This document shows, one piece after another, positions 39,865 to 50,384 of a stretch of DNA of 64,000 nucleotides (position 1 is its first letter; every line of letters begins with the position of its first letter). Source of the stretch: an uncultured Flavobacteriales bacterium (GTDB lineage Bacteria; Bacteroidota; Bacteroidia; Flavobacteriales; BACL11). A program made the translations under genes and the position numbers. Location: contig CAJQIZ010000004.1 in assembly GCA_905478555.1 (NCBI GenBank), forward strand, positions 30,627-94,626. Reading direction: 5' to 3'. The notes beneath the pieces are model-generated. The model was not told the DNA's origin. It ran no database searches and worked only from the letters and a program-made list of their open reading frames with translations.

Positions 39865-40347
39865 ATGAGTAAATTTAAAAAAAATGGAGGAAAAAGTATG
39901 CCAGCAATTTCAACGGCATCACTACCAGATATTGTATTTATGTTACTTTTCTTCTTTATGGTTACTACTGTAATGAGAGAAACTACTCTTAAAGTAGAAG
40001 TAAGTCAGCCAGAAGCAACAGAAGTAAAAAAGATGGAAAAGAAATCTTTAGTATCTTATATCTATATTGGTTCTCCAACAACAACTCAACAATTAAATTT
40101 TGGTACCAAAGCACGAATTCAACTTAATGATGTTACTTTTAGCAGAAAAGAGGTTAGTGAAATTCAAAATTTTATTATCTCGGAAAGACTACAAAAAGAT
40201 GAAGATGAAATACCATACATGACTACATCAATTAAAGCAGACGCATCAGTAACTATGGGAATTGTAACAGATGTAAAACAAGAACTTAGGAAAGTAAATG
40301 CTTTAAAGATAAATTATTCTACTAAAAAAAATAAGGACGTTAATTAG
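39865..40347 (+). CDS. exbD: ExbD/TolR family biopolymer transporter
   Basis: MPAISTASLPDIVFMLLFFFMVTTVMRE. Confidence 0.92.
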   Translation: MSKFKKNGGKSMPAISTASLPDIVFMLLFFFMVTTVMRETTLKVEVSQPEATEVKKMEKKSLVSYIYIGSPTTTQQLNFGTKARIQLNDVTFSRKEVSEIQNFIISERLQKDEDEIPYMTTSIKADASVTMGIVTDVKQELRKVNALKINYSTKKNKDVN

Positions 40348-41251
40348 TTTCTTCCTTATTATTTATCTGTTGAAATAGATAGATAAAAAACAATACAATT
40401 AAAACACTGAGAAATGCTAAAACAAAGCTAATCTCAGTGTTTACTATTTTAGTAATATCGGTATTTAGTTTATTAGAAAAAGAAGAATACATCAGTAAAA
40501 CTGCTGCAGCATTATTTATAAAATGTGCTAGTACCGACATCCATAAATTTTTAGAGAAATAGAATAAGTAACCTAGAAGAATCCCTAATAGGAAACGGGG
40601 TAAAAAACCAAAAAACTGCATGTGTATTGCAGAGAATACAAATGATGTAATTATTATAGCCAAATGAGGGTTAGTCATCATAGATTGTAGTTTCTTCTGT
40701 ATTACTCCTCTAAATAACAACTCCTCCCCAATAGCAGGTATTACAGCAATTAAAAATAGATTAAAGAATAAGTCTGTAATATCATGCATTTTTAAAAATG
40801 CAGTAGTAATCTCTTTTGCACTTTCTTCCATCTGTTCCATACTCTGAATTAAAGAAGGGAAAATATCAGATAGAGATTGAATAATTGATACATTCCATTG
40901 CATAGAATAAACTACAAAAGGCTGAATAAACAAAACCATTATTAATACTAACATTACCGATTGACGGTTTATATGCCTAGAAAAACCAAAATTCCTAAAT
41001 ATATTCCCTCCTACAAAATAAGAATAAACAAAAGAGGGAACAATAAAAATAAATATGGAAGTTATTAATTGCAATATCTTCAATTGAGAAATATTTTCAG
41101 GATTTAATACATCTAATTTTAAGAAGGAACTATCTTCTACTAAAATTGCAGACAGTAGAGTTCCAAAAAAAGTAGATATAAAAATAATCAGAATAAAAAT
41201 AAATAATTGATCTCTGTCAGATTTATGTTGTAAGATTCCTTTAAGGTTCAT
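40340..41251 (-). CDS. CPBP family intramembrane metalloprotease
   Basis: AVIPAIGEELLFRGVIQKKL, FVFSAIHMQFFGFLPRFLLGILLGYLF, LAHFINNAAAV. Confidence 0.92.
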   Translation of the reverse strand: MNLKGILQHKSDRDQLFIFILIIFISTFFGTLLSAILVEDSSFLKLDVLNPENISQLKILQLITSIFIFIVPSFVYSYFVGGNIFRNFGFSRHINRQSVMLVLIMVLFIQPFVVYSMQWNVSIIQSLSDIFPSLIQSMEQMEESAKEITTAFLKMHDITDLFFNLFLIAVIPAIGEELLFRGVIQKKLQSMMTNPHLAIIITSFVFSAIHMQFFGFLPRFLLGILLGYLFYFSKNLWMSVLAHFINNAAAVLLMYSSFSNKLNTDITKIVNTEISFVLAFLSVLIVLFFIYLFQQINNKEETN

Positions 41252-41277
41252 ATTGCTTTGTTATTTTTGTAAAAATT

Positions 41278-42270
41278 ATGTCGGTAAAAATAGGAAATAT
41301 AGATTTAGGGGAGTTCCCCCTTTTACTCGCCCCAATGGAGGACGTAAGCGACCCCCCATTTCGGGCACTTTGCAAAAAACATGGTGCTGATTTAATGTTT
41401 ACTGAATTCATTTCTTCAGAAGGATTAATAAGAGATGCAGACAAAAGCATACAGAAACTAGATATCTATGATTTTGAGAGGCCAATAGGAATACAAATTT
41501 TTGGATATGATATAGAAAGTATGATGCAAGCTACCAAAATTTGTGAAAGAGCAAAACCTGCCATAATTGATATTAACTATGGTTGCCCAGTAAAAAAAGT
41601 GGCTAAAAAAGGAGCCGGTGCAGGAATTTTACTGGACATTCCTAAGATGGTAGAAATGACCAAACAAATTGTAAAATCTACTACCATACCTGTAACTGTT
41701 AAAACCAGATTAGGATGGGATGAAAACACAAAATACATAGTAGAAATAGCGGAACGATTGCAAGATGTAGGAATTCAAGGAATATCTATACACGGAAGAA
41801 CTAGAAAACAAATGTACAAAGGGGAAGCAGATTGGACCCTTATAAAAGCCGTAAAAGATAACCCCAGAATAAATATCCCAGTTTTTGGAAATGGAGATAT
41901 TGATAATCCTGAAAAGGCAAAACTAATGAGAGATGAATTTGGATTAGATGGAGCAATGATTGGGAGAGGATCTATTGGAAATCCTTGGATTTTTAATGAA
42001 ATAAAACACTACCTAAAAACAGGAAAGTATTTAGCAAGACCAACAATGGAACAAAGAGTAGAAGCTTGCAAACAACACCTAAAACATTCTATTGAGTGGA
42101 AAGGAGGTATTTTGGGAATATCAGAAATGAAACGACATTACACCAATTACTTTAAAGGAATTGCGGACTTTAAATCCTATAGAATAAAAATGGTGACTTC
42201 CGAATCAGAAATAGAAATACAAGAAATACTAGATGAAGTTGCTCTGAAGTTTAATGGGTATGAGTTTTAA
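41278..42270 (+). CDS. dusB: tRNA-dihydrouridine synthase
   Basis: APMEDVSDPPFRALCKKHGADLMFTEF, INYGCPVKKVAKKGAGAGIL, IHGRTRKQMYKGEADW. Confidence 0.95.
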   Translation: MSVKIGNIDLGEFPLLLAPMEDVSDPPFRALCKKHGADLMFTEFISSEGLIRDADKSIQKLDIYDFERPIGIQIFGYDIESMMQATKICERAKPAIIDINYGCPVKKVAKKGAGAGILLDIPKMVEMTKQIVKSTTIPVTVKTRLGWDENTKYIVEIAERLQDVGIQGISIHGRTRKQMYKGEADWTLIKAVKDNPRINIPVFGNGDIDNPEKAKLMRDEFGLDGAMIGRGSIGNPWIFNEIKHYLKTGKYLARPTMEQRVEACKQHLKHSIEWKGGILGISEMKRHYTNYFKGIADFKSYRIKMVTSESEIEIQEILDEVALKFNGYEF

Positions 42271-43474
42271 TCAATTTTGAAGTAAGAATCTTAGAGGGAT
42301 AATAAGATGCAATAATTCCGATTATTAATACTGTAATTTCTACTATTACTATATCTTTAATCTGTAATTTAATAGGGTAAGCGTCTACTACAAATCGTCC
42401 TTGCATTCCTATAAATCCGAATTTATCTTGTAATACCGCAAAACCTACACCAATACATAATCCTATTAGACTTCCTAACATCACCGATAAAACTCCTTTT
42501 GTAAAAAATATATTTCTTATTTGTTTTTTACTGCTTCCTAAATTCCAAAATGTTTGTATGTCTTTTTGTTTGTCAATAATCAACATAGATAATGAACTAA
42601 TAATATTAAAACTAGATATTATTAAAATAAAGGTAAGGATAATAAATACTGCTAATTTCTCCGAATTCAGTAATTTATACAAAAAATCGTGTTGTTCTAA
42701 CCTAGTCTTTACCACATAATCCTCCCCTAATATATTTTGAAGTTCTTCTTTTATTAATAACATTTTATTGCTATCCAGAATATTTATTTCAACAGAAGAA
42801 GCCTCATTAACTCTATCTAACATCAATTGAACTCTATTTAGAGGAGCGAGTACATACTGATTATCATATTCTGATTGTACAGAAAATACTCCAATAGGCA
42901 TAAATACAGATTGCACTAAATCATTTGCATCTTTTATATATTTTGCATCTCGTCTCGGGCTAGTTATTGTCAGCTGACTAAACATATTATTTATATCAGC
43001 AGATAGTCGATATCTTATAGAAGCTCCTAAAACTAAAACATCTTTATTTCTATACAAATCCTCCTCAAAATAATCTCCTAATTTTACAATCTCATTTACA
43101 TCTACTAATTTCGAATAATTAGAATCTACTCCTTTTATTTCTGCAATTATTTCAGTCCCATTATTTTCAATAAGCACTTTCTCCTCAAGAATAAAAGAAT
43201 AATTTTCTATCTCTTTATTATCTGATAAAGTAGAGTTAATGTTAGGAATAGAAAAGGTTTTCCCTTGTGATGCAGTAATTTTTAGGTGAGGGTCAAAGGA
43301 GTTGTACATATCCAACACTAAGGACTCAAATCCGTTAAAAACAGACATTACTATAATAAGTGCAGCCGTACCAACTGCTACACCAAAAAGAGAAATATAG
43401 GAAATGAAATTTACAACATTCTTACTTTTTTTGGTAAACAAATATCGTTTCGCTATATAAAAAGAGAATTTCAA
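42251..43474 (-). CDS. FtsX-like permease (LolC/LolE family)
   Basis: FYIAKRYLFTKKSKNVVNFISYISLFGVAVGTAALIIVMSVFNGFE. Confidence 0.9.
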   Translation of the reverse strand: MKFSFYIAKRYLFTKKSKNVVNFISYISLFGVAVGTAALIIVMSVFNGFESLVLDMYNSFDPHLKITASQGKTFSIPNINSTLSDNKEIENYSFILEEKVLIENNGTEIIAEIKGVDSNYSKLVDVNEIVKLGDYFEEDLYRNKDVLVLGASIRYRLSADINNMFSQLTITSPRRDAKYIKDANDLVQSVFMPIGVFSVQSEYDNQYVLAPLNRVQLMLDRVNEASSVEINILDSNKMLLIKEELQNILGEDYVVKTRLEQHDFLYKLLNSEKLAVFIILTFILIISSFNIISSLSMLIIDKQKDIQTFWNLGSSKKQIRNIFFTKGVLSVMLGSLIGLCIGVGFAVLQDKFGFIGMQGRFVVDAYPIKLQIKDIVIVEITVLIIGIIASYYPSKILTSKLIKTHTH

Positions 43475-43482
43475 ATGGTAAT

Positions 43483-43821
43483 TTATTGCTTTAGTAGACG
43501 GTCAATTTCCTCTGCATATTCTGCAGAATCATCTAAATAAAATATTAATTCTGGCACAATTCGTAATTGATGACGACAACTATTCCCTAAAATAGTACGA
43601 AACATTTTTTTGTTTTCGTTTAAAACAGCAAGCGCTTCTTTAGGTTTTTCAACTGGAAAAATACTTAAATATGCTTTTGCTACCGATAGGTCAGGAGAAA
43701 TACGAACCCCCGTTACAGTCACTAATATATTCCCTAAAAATTGATGAGTTTCCTTCTGAAAAATTACGGATAATTCCTTCTGCAGTAATTTTGATACTTT
43801 CTTTTGTCTTGTAGTTTCCAT
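43483..43821 (-). CDS. rbfA: Ribosome-binding factor A
   Basis: QKKVSKLLQKELSVIFQKE, VTVTGVRISPDLSVAKAYLSIF. Confidence 0.92.
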   Translation of the reverse strand: METTRQKKVSKLLQKELSVIFQKETHQFLGNILVTVTGVRISPDLSVAKAYLSIFPVEKPKEALAVLNENKKMFRTILGNSCRHQLRIVPELIFYLDDSAEYAEEIDRLLKQ

Positions 43822-43866
43822 ACTGCAAAGATAACTTTTCTATTACTTATACCTACCTTTGCCAAT

Positions 43867-45690
43867 ATGAAAGATTTTTATAGAATATTATCTTATGTAA
43901 AGCCCTATTATAACTTTGCAATATTAAATGTTATATTTAATGTGCTAACCGTATTATTTTCATTGGTTTCTTTAACAATGATAATACCCTTTCTAGGTTT
44001 ACTTTTTGGTACTATGGAGGTAGATATTGTACATCCAGAACAATATAGTTTTACCTTATCTTCTGCTAAAGATTATTTCTATTATCAGATTAATGCAATT
44101 ATAGAATCCGGAACAAAAGTAGATGCCTTGCTATTTATTTGCGGACTTATTTTAGTTACTTTCTTTTTCAGAAATCTATTTCGTTATCTATCTCTTTATT
44201 TTTTAACCCCGATTAGAAATGGAGTGGTACATGATTTAAGAACTAGTTTGCATAAAAAAGTTATCTCTTTACCAATCGGTTTTTTTACAGAAAAAAGAAG
44301 AGGAGACATCACTTCAAGAATGACAACAGATTTGGTGGAAATTGAGTGGTCTATAATGAGCTCTTTAGAAATGATATTCAGGGATCCTCTTCAAATTATA
44401 ATTTACCTTATTACCTTAGTTTTCATCAGTCCTCAACTTACCCTTTTTGTAGTAGTTCTTTTTCCTATTACTGGTTTTATAATTGCTAAAATTGGTAAAA
44501 GTTTGAAAAAATCTTCTGAAAAAAGTCAAGCGAAAATGGGAGACATATTATCTGTTTTAGACGAACATATTGGAGGGTTAAAAGTAATAAAGTTATTTAA
44601 TGCAGAAAAAAATGCAAACTCTAAGTTTGATAGTGAAAGTAAAGAATATGAATCTTTAATGACTTCTCTACTACGAAAGAAAGACATGTCCTCCCCCATG
44701 AGTGAGTTTTTAAGCACCATAATAATGGTAGTAGTAATGTGGTTTGGAGGTAAATTAGTTTTAGGAGGAGAATCTCTTTTAAGTCCAGAAGAATTTATTG
44801 GTTATATCTTAATTTTCTCTCAGGTTATTCCACCTGCAAAATCATTTACTACCGCTTATTATCGTTTGCAAAAAGGTAGTGCAGCAGCTGCAAGAGTATA
44901 TGAGTTAATGGATGCAGAAAACAATATTATTGATATTAAAAATCCTATTTCAAAAACCTCAATTAAGAAATCTATTTCAGTAAAAAACATTAGTTTTAAG
45001 TACGAGAATAAGGAAGTATTAAGTAAAATAAATTTTAATATTGAAAAAGGAAAGACTATCGCTTTAGTTGGAAAATCTGGTAGTGGGAAATCAACTATTG
45101 CCGATTTATGTGCTCGATTCTATGACATATCGGAAGGAGAAATTTGTATAGATGACACTAATATAAAAGATATTAAGATAACCGATCTAAGACATTTAAT
45201 GGGAGTAGTATCTCAGGAATCTATCTTATTTAACGATAGTATTTATAACAATATATTATTAGGGAAACCTTGCTCAACTGAAGAAGAGGTAATAACTGCT
45301 TCTAAAATTGCGAATGCACATCAATTTATTAGCGAAACAGAAAACGGATACCACACTAATATAGGGGAGAAAGGAGATAAACTTTCGGGAGGTCAGAAAC
45401 AAAGAATAAGTATTGCAAGAGCCATCCTTAAAAATCCAGAATTTTTAATATTAGATGAAGCAACTTCTGCACTCGACACCGAGTCTGAAAAATTAGTACA
45501 AAGTGCCTTATCTAATTTAATGAAAGATAGAACTACCTTGGTAATTGCTCACCGACTTTCTACCATAAAAGATGCAGATGAAATTATTGTATTATCTGAA
45601 GGGAAAACTGTAGAAAGAGGAACACATACTGACTTAGTAAATAAAGGAGGAGTGTATAAAACACTTATCAACCTGCAGAATATTTCTTAG
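43867..45690 (+). CDS. ABC transporter ATP-binding/permease protein (MsbA-like)
   Basis: GKSGSGKST, LSGGQKQRISIARAILKNPEFLILDEATSALD; start moved from 43804 to MKDFYRILSY. Confidence 0.93.
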   Translation: MKDFYRILSYVKPYYNFAILNVIFNVLTVLFSLVSLTMIIPFLGLLFGTMEVDIVHPEQYSFTLSSAKDYFYYQINAIIESGTKVDALLFICGLILVTFFFRNLFRYLSLYFLTPIRNGVVHDLRTSLHKKVISLPIGFFTEKRRGDITSRMTTDLVEIEWSIMSSLEMIFRDPLQIIIYLITLVFISPQLTLFVVVLFPITGFIIAKIGKSLKKSSEKSQAKMGDILSVLDEHIGGLKVIKLFNAEKNANSKFDSESKEYESLMTSLLRKKDMSSPMSEFLSTIIMVVVMWFGGKLVLGGESLLSPEEFIGYILIFSQVIPPAKSFTTAYYRLQKGSAAAARVYELMDAENNIIDIKNPISKTSIKKSISVKNISFKYENKEVLSKINFNIEKGKTIALVGKSGSGKSTIADLCARFYDISEGEICIDDTNIKDIKITDLRHLMGVVSQESILFNDSIYNNILLGKPCSTEEEVITASKIANAHQFISETENGYHTNIGEKGDKLSGGQKQRISIARAILKNPEFLILDEATSALDTESEKLVQSALSNLMKDRTTLVIAHRLSTIKDADEIIVLSEGKTVERGTHTDLVNKGGVYKTLINLQNIS

Positions 45691-46853
45691 TACAAAAAGT
45701 TATTGTAAGGATATCTTTTAACATGCAAATCCTTAATTCTTTCATATAACAAACTTCTTAACTCGTTAAAATTAGTTTTATCAATTGCTGAAATAAAGAT
45801 AGCATCATCATTACATTTAGCCATCCAAGTTCTCTTCAATTCTTCTAAAGAAATATTTTCTGCTGTAATATCTGTTAAATCATCCTCTTCTTTTGGGGTA
45901 AAGGTATAATTATCAATTTTATTAAATATAATTAAAGATGGAATATCTGCAGCTCCTATTTCTGCAATGGTTGTTTCTACTACCTCTAATTGGTCTTCAA
46001 AATTAGGATTTGAAATATCAACAACATGCAATAATAAATCTGATTCTCTTACTTCATCTAAGGTAGTTTTAAATGATTCTACCAACTGATGTGGTAACTT
46101 ACGAATAAAACCAACAGTATCTGCTAACAAAAAGGGAAGGTTCTCCACTACCACTTTCCTGACAGTAGTATCTAGGGTAGCAAACAATTTATTTTCTGCA
46201 AATATATCTGACTTTGCTAACTGATTCATTAACGTAGATTTTCCAGCATTTGTATATCCAACAAGTGCAACACGAATCATTTGCCCTCTACTTTTTCTTT
46301 GAGTTTGGCCTTGTTTATCAATTTTCTCCATCTTCTTCTTTAAAACAGATATTTTATCTTTAATAATCCTTCTATCTGTTTCAATTTGTGTCTCTCCAGG
46401 ACCTCTCATTCCAATTCCCCCCTTTTGCCTTTCAAGGTGTGTCCACATACGTGTTAGTCGTGGTAATAGATATTGATATTGAGCAAGTTCTACTTGTGTG
46501 CGGGCTTTTGCAGTTTGAGCTCTAGAAGCAAAAATATCTAGGATTAGATTATTTCTATCTAGGATTTTACAGCAATAAATTGCTTCTATATTTCGGAGTT
46601 GAGAAGGAGAAAGTTCATCATCAAAAATAACCATATCAATTTCATTTTGCTTTACAAACTCAGCAACTTCTTCTGTTTTTCCCTTTCCCAAAAATGTTTT
46701 ATTATCTGGATGTGGAAGTCTTTGTGTAAATTGTTTTATCGTTTTAGCACCTGCTGTTCGGGCCAAAAAATCTAACTCCAACAAGTATTCATCAACAAGT
46801 TCTGGAGTTACATCTGGGATTATTAAACCTATTAAAACTGCTTTTTCTCCCAT
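45687..46853 (-). CDS. hflX: GTPase HflX
   Basis: ERQKGGIGMRGPGETQIETDRR, VALVGYTNAGKSTLMNQL. Confidence 0.96.
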   Translation of the reverse strand: MGEKAVLIGLIIPDVTPELVDEYLLELDFLARTAGAKTIKQFTQRLPHPDNKTFLGKGKTEEVAEFVKQNEIDMVIFDDELSPSQLRNIEAIYCCKILDRNNLILDIFASRAQTAKARTQVELAQYQYLLPRLTRMWTHLERQKGGIGMRGPGETQIETDRRIIKDKISVLKKKMEKIDKQGQTQRKSRGQMIRVALVGYTNAGKSTLMNQLAKSDIFAENKLFATLDTTVRKVVVENLPFLLADTVGFIRKLPHQLVESFKTTLDEVRESDLLLHVVDISNPNFEDQLEVVETTIAEIGAADIPSLIIFNKIDNYTFTPKEEDDLTDITAENISLEELKRTWMAKCNDDAIFISAIDKTNFNELRSLLYERIKDLHVKRYPYNNFLY

Positions 46854-47260
46854 TAAAATATTTTATCCCAAGGAGTTCGTAAAGCAATTAAAACTAGAGC
46901 AACTAAAAAATAACTAAATATAGTTTTGTTTGCTTTAACAACATCTTTAATTTTTTTAGATTTTATTTTTGCTATAGTAATTAAGGCAATCGCTAATACC
47001 ATTATAGAAGGATGCTCAATAAATTTAAAACGTAATATAGAATTTTTCATAATAACAGACATTTCTAATTCAGGAAATGGAAATAATAAATAAAAACCTA
47101 CCAAAAGTTGAATATGAGCTAAGATTAAAGTTACTAAGAGTAATTTGTCTTTTTTAGGATTTTGTATTTTTCCTAAGTACGCTCTTACTATAGAAATTAA
47201 TAATACTAATAAAAATAAGTAAGGTAAATAATGATGTAAGTGTAACATTCCTGTTTTCAT
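46853..47260 (-). CDS. Conserved membrane protein, 135 aa
   Basis: Four predicted TM segments; abuts hflX. Confidence 0.6.
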   Translation of the reverse strand: MKTGMLHLHHYLPYLFLLVLLISIVRAYLGKIQNPKKDKLLLVTLILAHIQLLVGFYLLFPFPELEMSVIMKNSILRFKFIEHPSIMVLAIALITIAKIKSKKIKDVVKANKTIFSYFLVALVLIALRTPWDKIF

Positions 47261-47390
47261 AATATTTAGTTTAAAGATTGTTATACAAAGGTATCAAATA
47301 ATGTGATTATTTATCAATTTAAATCTTAATACAAATAAACGAATTTTAAGTTATTAAAAATTAGTAAATTGTGACCTTTAATATTTAATT

Positions 47391-50384
47391 ATGAAGTTTA
47401 TAAAAACAGTACTAATACTACTAATATCGTTCCCTTTATTCTCTCAAGAAACATTCCCTAATAATGGAGTAGAATCTACTTTTTCACCCATTTATGCTTT
47501 TACAAATGCGCATCTAATTATGTCTTCTGAAAAGGAAATTGTAAATGGAACCTTACTTATTCAGGAAGATAAAATACTTGCGGCAGACAGTTTGGTAATA
47601 CTGCCAGAAGGATCAATTATAAAAGACATGAAGGGAAGTTATATTTATCCTTCTTTTATTGATCTATACTCTAATTACGGTATAAAAACCCCAGAAAGAG
47701 GAAGTTACAACTACCGACCCCAGTACGAAAGTAATAAAGAAGGCGCCTACCATTGGAATGAAGCGATACACCCAGAAATACATGCCTTTGAAAGTTTTAA
47801 ATACGATAAAAAACAAGCAGAAGAATATAGAGGATTAGGATTTGGAGTAGTACTTAGCCATAGTTCAGATGGAATAGTAAGAGGTACAGGAACGTTAGTT
47901 TCCTTATCTGATGAGAAAGAACAAAAGAGTATGATGAGTGCAAAATCAGCATCTTATTTCTCCTTCAACAAAGGGGTTTCTTCTCAAAAATATCCTAGTT
48001 CATTAATGGGTAGTATTGCCTTATTAAAGCAACTTTTCTTAGATTCATATTGGTATGAGAATACACAGAAAACTACGAATATTTCTTTCAACGAATTTAA
48101 TAACCAATTAAGATTAACTCATATATTTAAATCTAGCTTAGCTACGGACTATAATCGTATTTATAAAATTTCTGATGAGTTTGAAATTGACTTTATTGTA
48201 AAAGGAAATGGAAAAGAATATGAAATAATTGATGAGATAAAAACATATAATTTCCCTATTATTTTACCTTTAAATTTTCCTTTAAAATACGAAATAAATA
48301 ACCCTGAAGAAAGTAATATTCTAACTCTCTCGAAATTAAAACACTGGGAAACAGCACCGTTTAATGCTCGTATATTATCAGAAAACAATATAGATTTTTG
48401 TTTTACTATTTTTGATCTGAAGAAAAAATCTGACTTTCTGAAAAACATAAGAATTAGCATTGAAAAAGGACTTAATAAATATGATGCATTAAACGCATTA
48501 ACAATAGTGCCAGCTACCCTAATTGGAGAGGAAGGTAGATTAGGAACTTTGGAAAAAGGAAAGAAAGCAAACTTTATTATTTGTAGTTCAGATATTTTTG
48601 AGGATGGAATAATTTATGAGAATTGGACTAACGGAATTCAGAATATTATTGAAGAGAAAACCGAGATAGATTTAAGAGGAAATTATACTTTTAAATCTGG
48701 AAATGAAGAGAAACATATTTCTATTTATGGGGAAATGAAAAAAATAAAAATGAAGGAAATTATTTGTGACAGCACTTCAATTATTTATGATGTTAAACAA
48801 AACAGTAACACTATTGTTTTCCATACTAAAGACATTACTATAAGGGGAACGGCTGATTTTACAGAAGAAATGTTTATTGGTAAATATCAAAATTTAGAAG
48901 GAGAAAATATTCCATTTTCTATGACTAGAGATTCTCTATTTCAAAGTACTGAAAAAGAATTTGTAATGAAATATGATACTATTATTCCTTCTATTTGGAA
49001 CCCTAACAAAGCTTATGGGAATAATTATTCTATTTCTTCTTTACCAACTATTTTTACAAATGCAACGGTTTGGACAAATGAAGAGGAAGGGATTTTATTA
49101 AATACAGATGTCGCAATTCAGGATGGAAAAATAATTGCAATTGGTACAAATCTGAAAAAAGAAGAACTTTGGCCAAAAACTAAAATTAGAGTTCAGTTTA
49201 TTGATGCAACTGACAAACACATTACTTGCGGAATTATTGACGAACACTCTCACATTGCGATAAGCAGGGGAGTAAATGAAGGAAGTCAGGCCGTAACAGC
49301 AGAAGTGAAAATCGGAGATGTAATAAACCCTAATGATCACAATATTTACCGACAACTTTCTGGTGGAGTTACCGCTTCTCAACTTTTACATGGTTCTGCC
49401 AATCCTATTGGTGGGCAGTCTGCACTTATAAAACTAAGGTGGGGAAGTTCAGCAGAGGAAATGAAAATTGAAGGTGCAGATGGGTTTATAAAGTTTGCAC
49501 TGGGTGAAAATGTAAAGCAATCTAATTGGGGGAATTTTAATACTATTCGTTTTCCGCAAAGTAGAATGGGAGTAGAGCAAGTTTTTTATGATGCCTTTTA
49601 CAGAGCTAGATCCTATCAACAAGCATGGGATGAATATCACGCACTACCAACTTCTAAAAGAAGGAAAATTATACCACCTAGAGCAGATTTAGAATTAGAC
49701 GCACTAGTAGAAATTATTAATTCGGAGCGTTTTATCACTTGCCATTCTTATGTACAATCGGAAATAAATATGTTGATGCAAGTAGCCGATTCCATGGGAT
49801 TCACTATTAATACTTTTACACATATTTTAGAAGGATATAAAGTAGCTAATCAACTAAAAGAACATGGGGCAGGAGCATCTACTTTTTCTGATTGGTGGGC
49901 CTATAAATTTGAAGTTAATGATGCGATACCTTACAATGCTACTGTCCTTAATAATAAAGGAGTAGTAACAGCTATTAATTCGGATGATGCAGAAATGGGA
50001 AGAAGATTAAACCAAGAAGCAGCAAAAGCAGTAAAATATGGAGGAACATCAGAAGAAGATGCCTGGAAAATGGTAACACTAAATCCTGCAATATTACTCC
50101 ATCTGGATGGTCAAATGGGAAGTATAAAAATAGGAAAAGATGCCGATATTGTTATCTGGACTGGAAACCCACTTTCGATATATAGTAAGGTAGAACAAAC
50201 TTATGTGGATGGAAAATTACTTTTTGATATTACAAAAAATATGGAATTGATGAAAAGGGATTTAAAAGAAAAAATGAGAATTATTAATAAAATGGTAAAT
50301 GGAAATTCAGAAGAAGAAACACAGAAAATAGAACACACTGAAGAACATCACTACCATTGTGATACAGTAGAAGATTATGAATAA
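47391..50384 (+). CDS. Amidohydrolase family protein with two amidohydrolase-like halves
   Basis: C-terminal half ITCGIIDEHSHIAISRG...FTHILEG...INSDDAEMG...GSIKIGKDADIVIW; N-terminal half resembles the fold but has IDLYSN instead of HxH. Confidence 0.88.
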   Translation: MKFIKTVLILLISFPLFSQETFPNNGVESTFSPIYAFTNAHLIMSSEKEIVNGTLLIQEDKILAADSLVILPEGSIIKDMKGSYIYPSFIDLYSNYGIKTPERGSYNYRPQYESNKEGAYHWNEAIHPEIHAFESFKYDKKQAEEYRGLGFGVVLSHSSDGIVRGTGTLVSLSDEKEQKSMMSAKSASYFSFNKGVSSQKYPSSLMGSIALLKQLFLDSYWYENTQKTTNISFNEFNNQLRLTHIFKSSLATDYNRIYKISDEFEIDFIVKGNGKEYEIIDEIKTYNFPIILPLNFPLKYEINNPEESNILTLSKLKHWETAPFNARILSENNIDFCFTIFDLKKKSDFLKNIRISIEKGLNKYDALNALTIVPATLIGEEGRLGTLEKGKKANFIICSSDIFEDGIIYENWTNGIQNIIEEKTEIDLRGNYTFKSGNEEKHISIYGEMKKIKMKEIICDSTSIIYDVKQNSNTIVFHTKDITIRGTADFTEEMFIGKYQNLEGENIPFSMTRDSLFQSTEKEFVMKYDTIIPSIWNPNKAYGNNYSISSLPTIFTNATVWTNEEEGILLNTDVAIQDGKIIAIGTNLKKEELWPKTKIRVQFIDATDKHITCGIIDEHSHIAISRGVNEGSQAVTAEVKIGDVINPNDHNIYRQLSGGVTASQLLHGSANPIGGQSALIKLRWGSSAEEMKIEGADGFIKFALGENVKQSNWGNFNTIRFPQSRMGVEQVFYDAFYRARSYQQAWDEYHALPTSKRRKIIPPRADLELDALVEIINSERFITCHSYVQSEINMLMQVADSMGFTINTFTHILEGYKVANQLKEHGAGASTFSDWWAYKFEVNDAIPYNATVLNNKGVVTAINSDDAEMGRRLNQEAAKAVKYGGTSEEDAWKMVTLNPAILLHLDGQMGSIKIGKDADIVIWTGNPLSIYSKVEQTYVDGKLLFDITKNMELMKRDLKEKMRIINKMVNGNSEEETQKIEHTEEHHYHCDTVEDYE

